Assembly: GCA_903875215.1 (NCBI GenBank)
Contig: CAIQVH010000038.1
Location: forward strand, 36,981-100,980
DNA: 64,000 bases
Direction: 5' to 3'
DNA from: an uncultured Anaerolineae bacterium
Lineage (GTDB): Bacteria; Chloroflexota; Anaerolineae; Anaerolineales; Villigracilaceae
Shown here piece by piece: positions 61,984 through 64,000 of this stretch (its first letter is position 1; the number at the start of each line of letters is the position of its first letter). The notes beneath the pieces are model-generated. The model saw only the letters and a program-made list of their open reading frames with translations. It searched no databases and was not told where the DNA came from. The position numbers were made by a program, and so were the translations under genes.

Positions 61984-63492
61984 CTAAATCTCTATTTCTC
62001 CGTAATATTTTGGTACACCATTTGTGAGTTCATTCATTTCCCGATCCAAACGTTCCAAGTCAATCAATTGCATTCCGGTTGATACCCAGTTTTCGCCCTT
62101 GACAGGATTTCGGTTGATTTCATCCTGGTAGGCCAGAGATCCAGAGGTCCAACCACTTCGAGAGAAACCAAGAAAGAACACTTTCCAATTTCCCTTGGTT
62201 GGAATGATCAGCGAGGCTTTTTCTTCAACCAATTCGGCCATTACTTTTCGGTCAGCTGGTTTCAGCAGCCATTTGCATTCTCCCAGGATGATTGTTTTCT
62301 CCATCGTATTTATTCCGACAACATCCACCTGAGCTTTTGAATTCCACGCGCTGCCGACCTCATCCGGTAAATAAGGGAGTATTCCCGCTGCCCCCGCGCG
62401 CAACACCCATTCGCGACAAATTTCTTCCCAAGTATAAGTACCAATAAAGTCGATCATATGCCTGGTAATCTCGGCTAAGGCCTGTTCTTGAACACCAAGG
62501 GCAATCTGTGCCTGTCGACCAACAAGGAAACGAAAATAAAAGCGCAAGTAGGGGTCAGTAATATGATAACGTCCCTCACGCGAAGGCCCAATATTTGTGA
62601 CCGGCACCCTTCTTTCAACAAAACCAGCATCGGTGAGAACTGCAAGATATTTGGGAGGGTTTACATTAGGTATGCCAGCTTCCTGTGATATTTCCTTGAT
62701 TGTGTGAGCGCCGTTGGCAATGGCACTCAAAATGGAGATGTAGTTATGAGTTGCAGAAATAAAATCTTGAAGCAACAATCGGGGTTCTGCCTGCATGAGA
62801 TTATTAGGTGTCAGAAGTTCTCTCTTGATCGTCTGAGAAACCGATTTTGACTGATCAATTTGCATCCAATAAGCTGGAACACCTCCAAAGATCGAGTAAA
62901 TTGCCACCCTGTCTACCGCTGAATACTTTGGGAAAAATAATTTGGTCTGTCCAAAGAAGAAAGGTTTTAAATATATCTGTGCAGATGCTCTACCGTACAA
63001 CGGAGCCTGGTAAGAGAGAAATTCGCGTTTCATCATGCCCAAATGCGAACCAGATAGACACAAGAATAGATTGGTGTGACTCAAACGATGATCCCACAGG
63101 TTTTGCAATTCTCCGGCAATTCCAGGATTGACTTCCAAAAGGAAGGTAAATTCATCAATAAACAATGCCAGCCTTTGCTCCTGCGCCAGAGTCGCTATTT
63201 CTTCAAAGGCCTGTTTCCAAGTCGCATATGTAAAATGCTCTGGGACTTGAACATCGGGGTGTGAAAAACTATAGATAGCCTGCGAGAAATCACGCAACTG
63301 TGCAGCCAAGGATGTGGGGGATGCAACCCAATAGAGAGCGCGATTGTGGCTGCGGCGAATCCATTCAACCAACAGAGCCGTTTTTCCAACACGGCGACGT
63401 CCATACAAAACAAGGAATTGTGCCGTCTTTCTGTTCCAAAGATCATCCATTCGCCTCAATTCCTGTTGTCTCCCAATAAACTCAAATTCCAT
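61984..63492 (-). CDS. AAA ATPase with C-terminal DUF234/PD-(D/E)xK domain
   Basis: 502 residues. Walker A YGRRRVGKTALL near residue 32, Walker B LALFIDEFTFLLE near 110, a wHTH region (HTIKEISQEAGIPNVNPPKY) and the C-terminal nuclease-like VDVVGINTMEKTIILGECKW. Archaeal-type ATPase also found on bacterial mobile elements; role unclear. Same broad class as the DUF4143 gene but another subfamily. A promoter with TTGAAA and TATAAT (16-bp spacer) lies at 63519-63546 on the minus strand. Confidence 0.87.
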   Translation of the reverse strand: MEFEFIGRQQELRRMDDLWNRKTAQFLVLYGRRRVGKTALLVEWIRRSHNRALYWVASPTSLAAQLRDFSQAIYSFSHPDVQVPEHFTYATWKQAFEEIATLAQEQRLALFIDEFTFLLEVNPGIAGELQNLWDHRLSHTNLFLCLSGSHLGMMKREFLSYQAPLYGRASAQIYLKPFFFGQTKLFFPKYSAVDRVAIYSIFGGVPAYWMQIDQSKSVSQTIKRELLTPNNLMQAEPRLLLQDFISATHNYISILSAIANGAHTIKEISQEAGIPNVNPPKYLAVLTDAGFVERRVPVTNIGPSREGRYHITDPYLRFYFRFLVGRQAQIALGVQEQALAEITRHMIDFIGTYTWEEICREWVLRAGAAGILPYLPDEVGSAWNSKAQVDVVGINTMEKTIILGECKWLLKPADRKVMAELVEEKASLIIPTKGNWKVFFLGFSRSGWTSGSLAYQDEINRNPVKGENWVSTGMQLIDLERLDREMNELTNGVPKYYGEIEI

Positions 63493-63518
63493 GCTGGTGT
63501 CATCCTTTCTTGATACTT

Positions 63519-63546
63519 ATTATACTCAAAAGTATTATACTTTCAA
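63519..63546 (-). promoter_or_regulatory. Promoter of the DUF234 ATPase
   Basis: Minus strand TTGAAA and TATAAT with 16 bp between. AGTATAATA occurs twice here in tandem, which could be an operator or a second -10. Confidence 0.6.
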
Positions 63547-63617
63547 GAATAAAACATATATTCCATTAACGGGATGTTTTCTTCGCTCCGATTTGTTAGA
63601 AAATTAGTTCTAAAACC

Positions 63618-63646
63618 TTGCGTACTTTTTGAAACTTTGGTAATAT
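63618..63646 (+). promoter_or_regulatory. Promoter of the right-edge leader
   Basis: TTGCGT at 63618-63623 and TAATAT at 63641-63646, 17 bp apart. Confidence 0.6.
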
Positions 63647-63675
63647 CTCCCCACAATTGAATACCTTGGCCAACC

Positions 63676-63718
63676 GGTCGCCAAAATTACCTTTTATTAT
63701 CAGACCTTGGAAGCGACC
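63676..63718 (+). promoter_or_regulatory. Candidate antiterminator pairing
   Basis: GGTCGCCAA (63676-63684) can pair with TTGG (63707-63710) and CGACC (63714-63718), leaving a 3-base bulge. The second partner is in the 5' arm of the following terminator, so the two exclude each other. Confidence 0.45.
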
Positions 63719-63771
63719 ACCCTGTAGTCTCTTTGGGAATCAAAGAGCTCCTGCAGTGGTGGTCGCTTTTT
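63711..63771 (+). terminator. Long three-segment terminator hairpin
   Basis: Outer stem AAGCGACCACC/GGTGGTCGCTT, middle CTGTAG/CTGCAG, inner CTCTTTG/CAAAGAG with a GGAAT loop, then a T-run. It lies between the promoter and the last gene. Confidence 0.8.
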
Positions 63772-63842
63772 GCTTTAACCCTGGATGATTCTCTGGGGAA
63801 ATCTAGCGCTCTGGCCATCAGAGCAACCTTATGGAGGTGTTT

Positions 63843-64000
63843 ATGCAACGCAACAAAGAGATCACGATCAGCCCCACCCGCATTGTGACCATCCTGATCG
63901 TCTCCCTGATGCTCATCACTGCCGGATTCATCATCGTGCCCCGCATCCCCAACCTGTTTGCCCAGGAACCGATCGGCATGACCGCCGAAGCCGCCGCCCG
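63843..64000 (+). CDS. Membrane-anchored or exported protein (3' end cut off)
   Basis: The first 52 codons only; continues past the right edge. A short basic cytoplasmic start (MQRNKEITISPTR) and one helix (IVTILIVSLMLITAGFIIV) followed by NLFAQEP, so either a signal peptide (AQ cleavage) or a single anchor. GGAGGTG precedes the ATG. GC content returns to that of the chromosome. Function unknown. Confidence 0.6.
   Translation, partial: MQRNKEITISPTRIVTILIVSLMLITAGFIIVPRIPNLFAQEPIGMTAEAAA

Larger units (their letters stand above)
63493..63842. other. 350-bp divergent regulatory region
   Basis: No ORF of interest. Left part: leftward promoter. Right part: rightward promoter, antiterminator/terminator structure and ribosome site of the last gene, described separately. 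Confidence 0.7.

Noticed and set aside
51679..64000. Second attachment site within the window
   Set aside because: I looked for a repeat of the tRNA-Met 3' end (TTCGACTCCAGCCGGG) and saw none to the right edge.

Overview
The window reads as the chromosome of a GC-rich bacterium of the Chloroflexota, probably Anaerolineae-like. This is an inference from gene content (a GlmL-type ASKHA ATPase in a cluster of lineage-specific membrane proteins, Thr/Pro-rich membrane-anchored proteins, Ino1, a stand-alone MCM B12-binding subunit with MeaB), not from a marker gene. Most genes sit in tight runs with ATGA/GTGA stop-start overlaps.

Layout. 1-1660: end of a peptide ABC importer (two permeases). 1673-6426: M20 peptidase, Old Yellow Enzyme, ACT-domain regulator, TspO-like protein and a Thr-rich membrane protein. 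6457-14531 (minus): a seven-gene run with the GlmL-like ATPase, a barrel-sandwich/KOW-like protein, four small or membrane proteins and a 997-residue zinc-ribbon protein carrying about 16 copies of a P-(D/E)-W-(L/M/I) motif, five of them in a 93-bp tandem repeat. 14852-19360 (plus): B12-binding subunit, MeaB, GNAT, Prs, MutM and an anchored protein. 19394-25833 (minus): stress protein, split chromate transporter, Elp3 with an in-frame palindromic insertion, HIT protein, polysaccharide deacetylase lipoprotein, Ino1. 25980-29329 (plus): histidine kinase, PfkB kinase, M20 peptidase. 29368-30665 (minus): an SDR without catalytic residues and an M23 peptidase. 30705-37931 (plus): an attenuator-like leader, several acetyltransferases, RtcB, a zinc-ribbon protein, HAD, Eis-like protein and MFS. 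37928-51312 (minus): HD, PNPOx, MOSC, aminotransferase, an IclR/acyl-CoA dehydrogenase/CoA-transferase operon, RRM protein, LipA, NfeD protease and pstSCAB.

Two tRNA genes (Gly-TCC, Met-CAT) at 51553-51755 separate this core from a plasmid-like module that runs to the right edge: ParA, a ribbon-helix-helix partner, a repeat cluster, an initiator with a DnaA N-terminal domain, SSB, a coiled-coil/winged-helix/nuclease-like protein, then cargo (two PD-(D/E)xK- or DUF4143-linked ATPases, a Fic protein, a metallophosphatase) in AT-richer DNA. The strongest observation is inside the initiator gene: six 15-bp repeats at 22-23 bp spacing that lie in different codon frames, followed by an AT-rich stretch. 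This looks like an intragenic iteron origin. The second is a promoter/short ORF/antiterminator/terminator arrangement ahead of an acetyltransferase gene (30705-31010), with a similar leader, lacking the ORF, at 63618-63843. All functions come from reading sequence; no database search was run.
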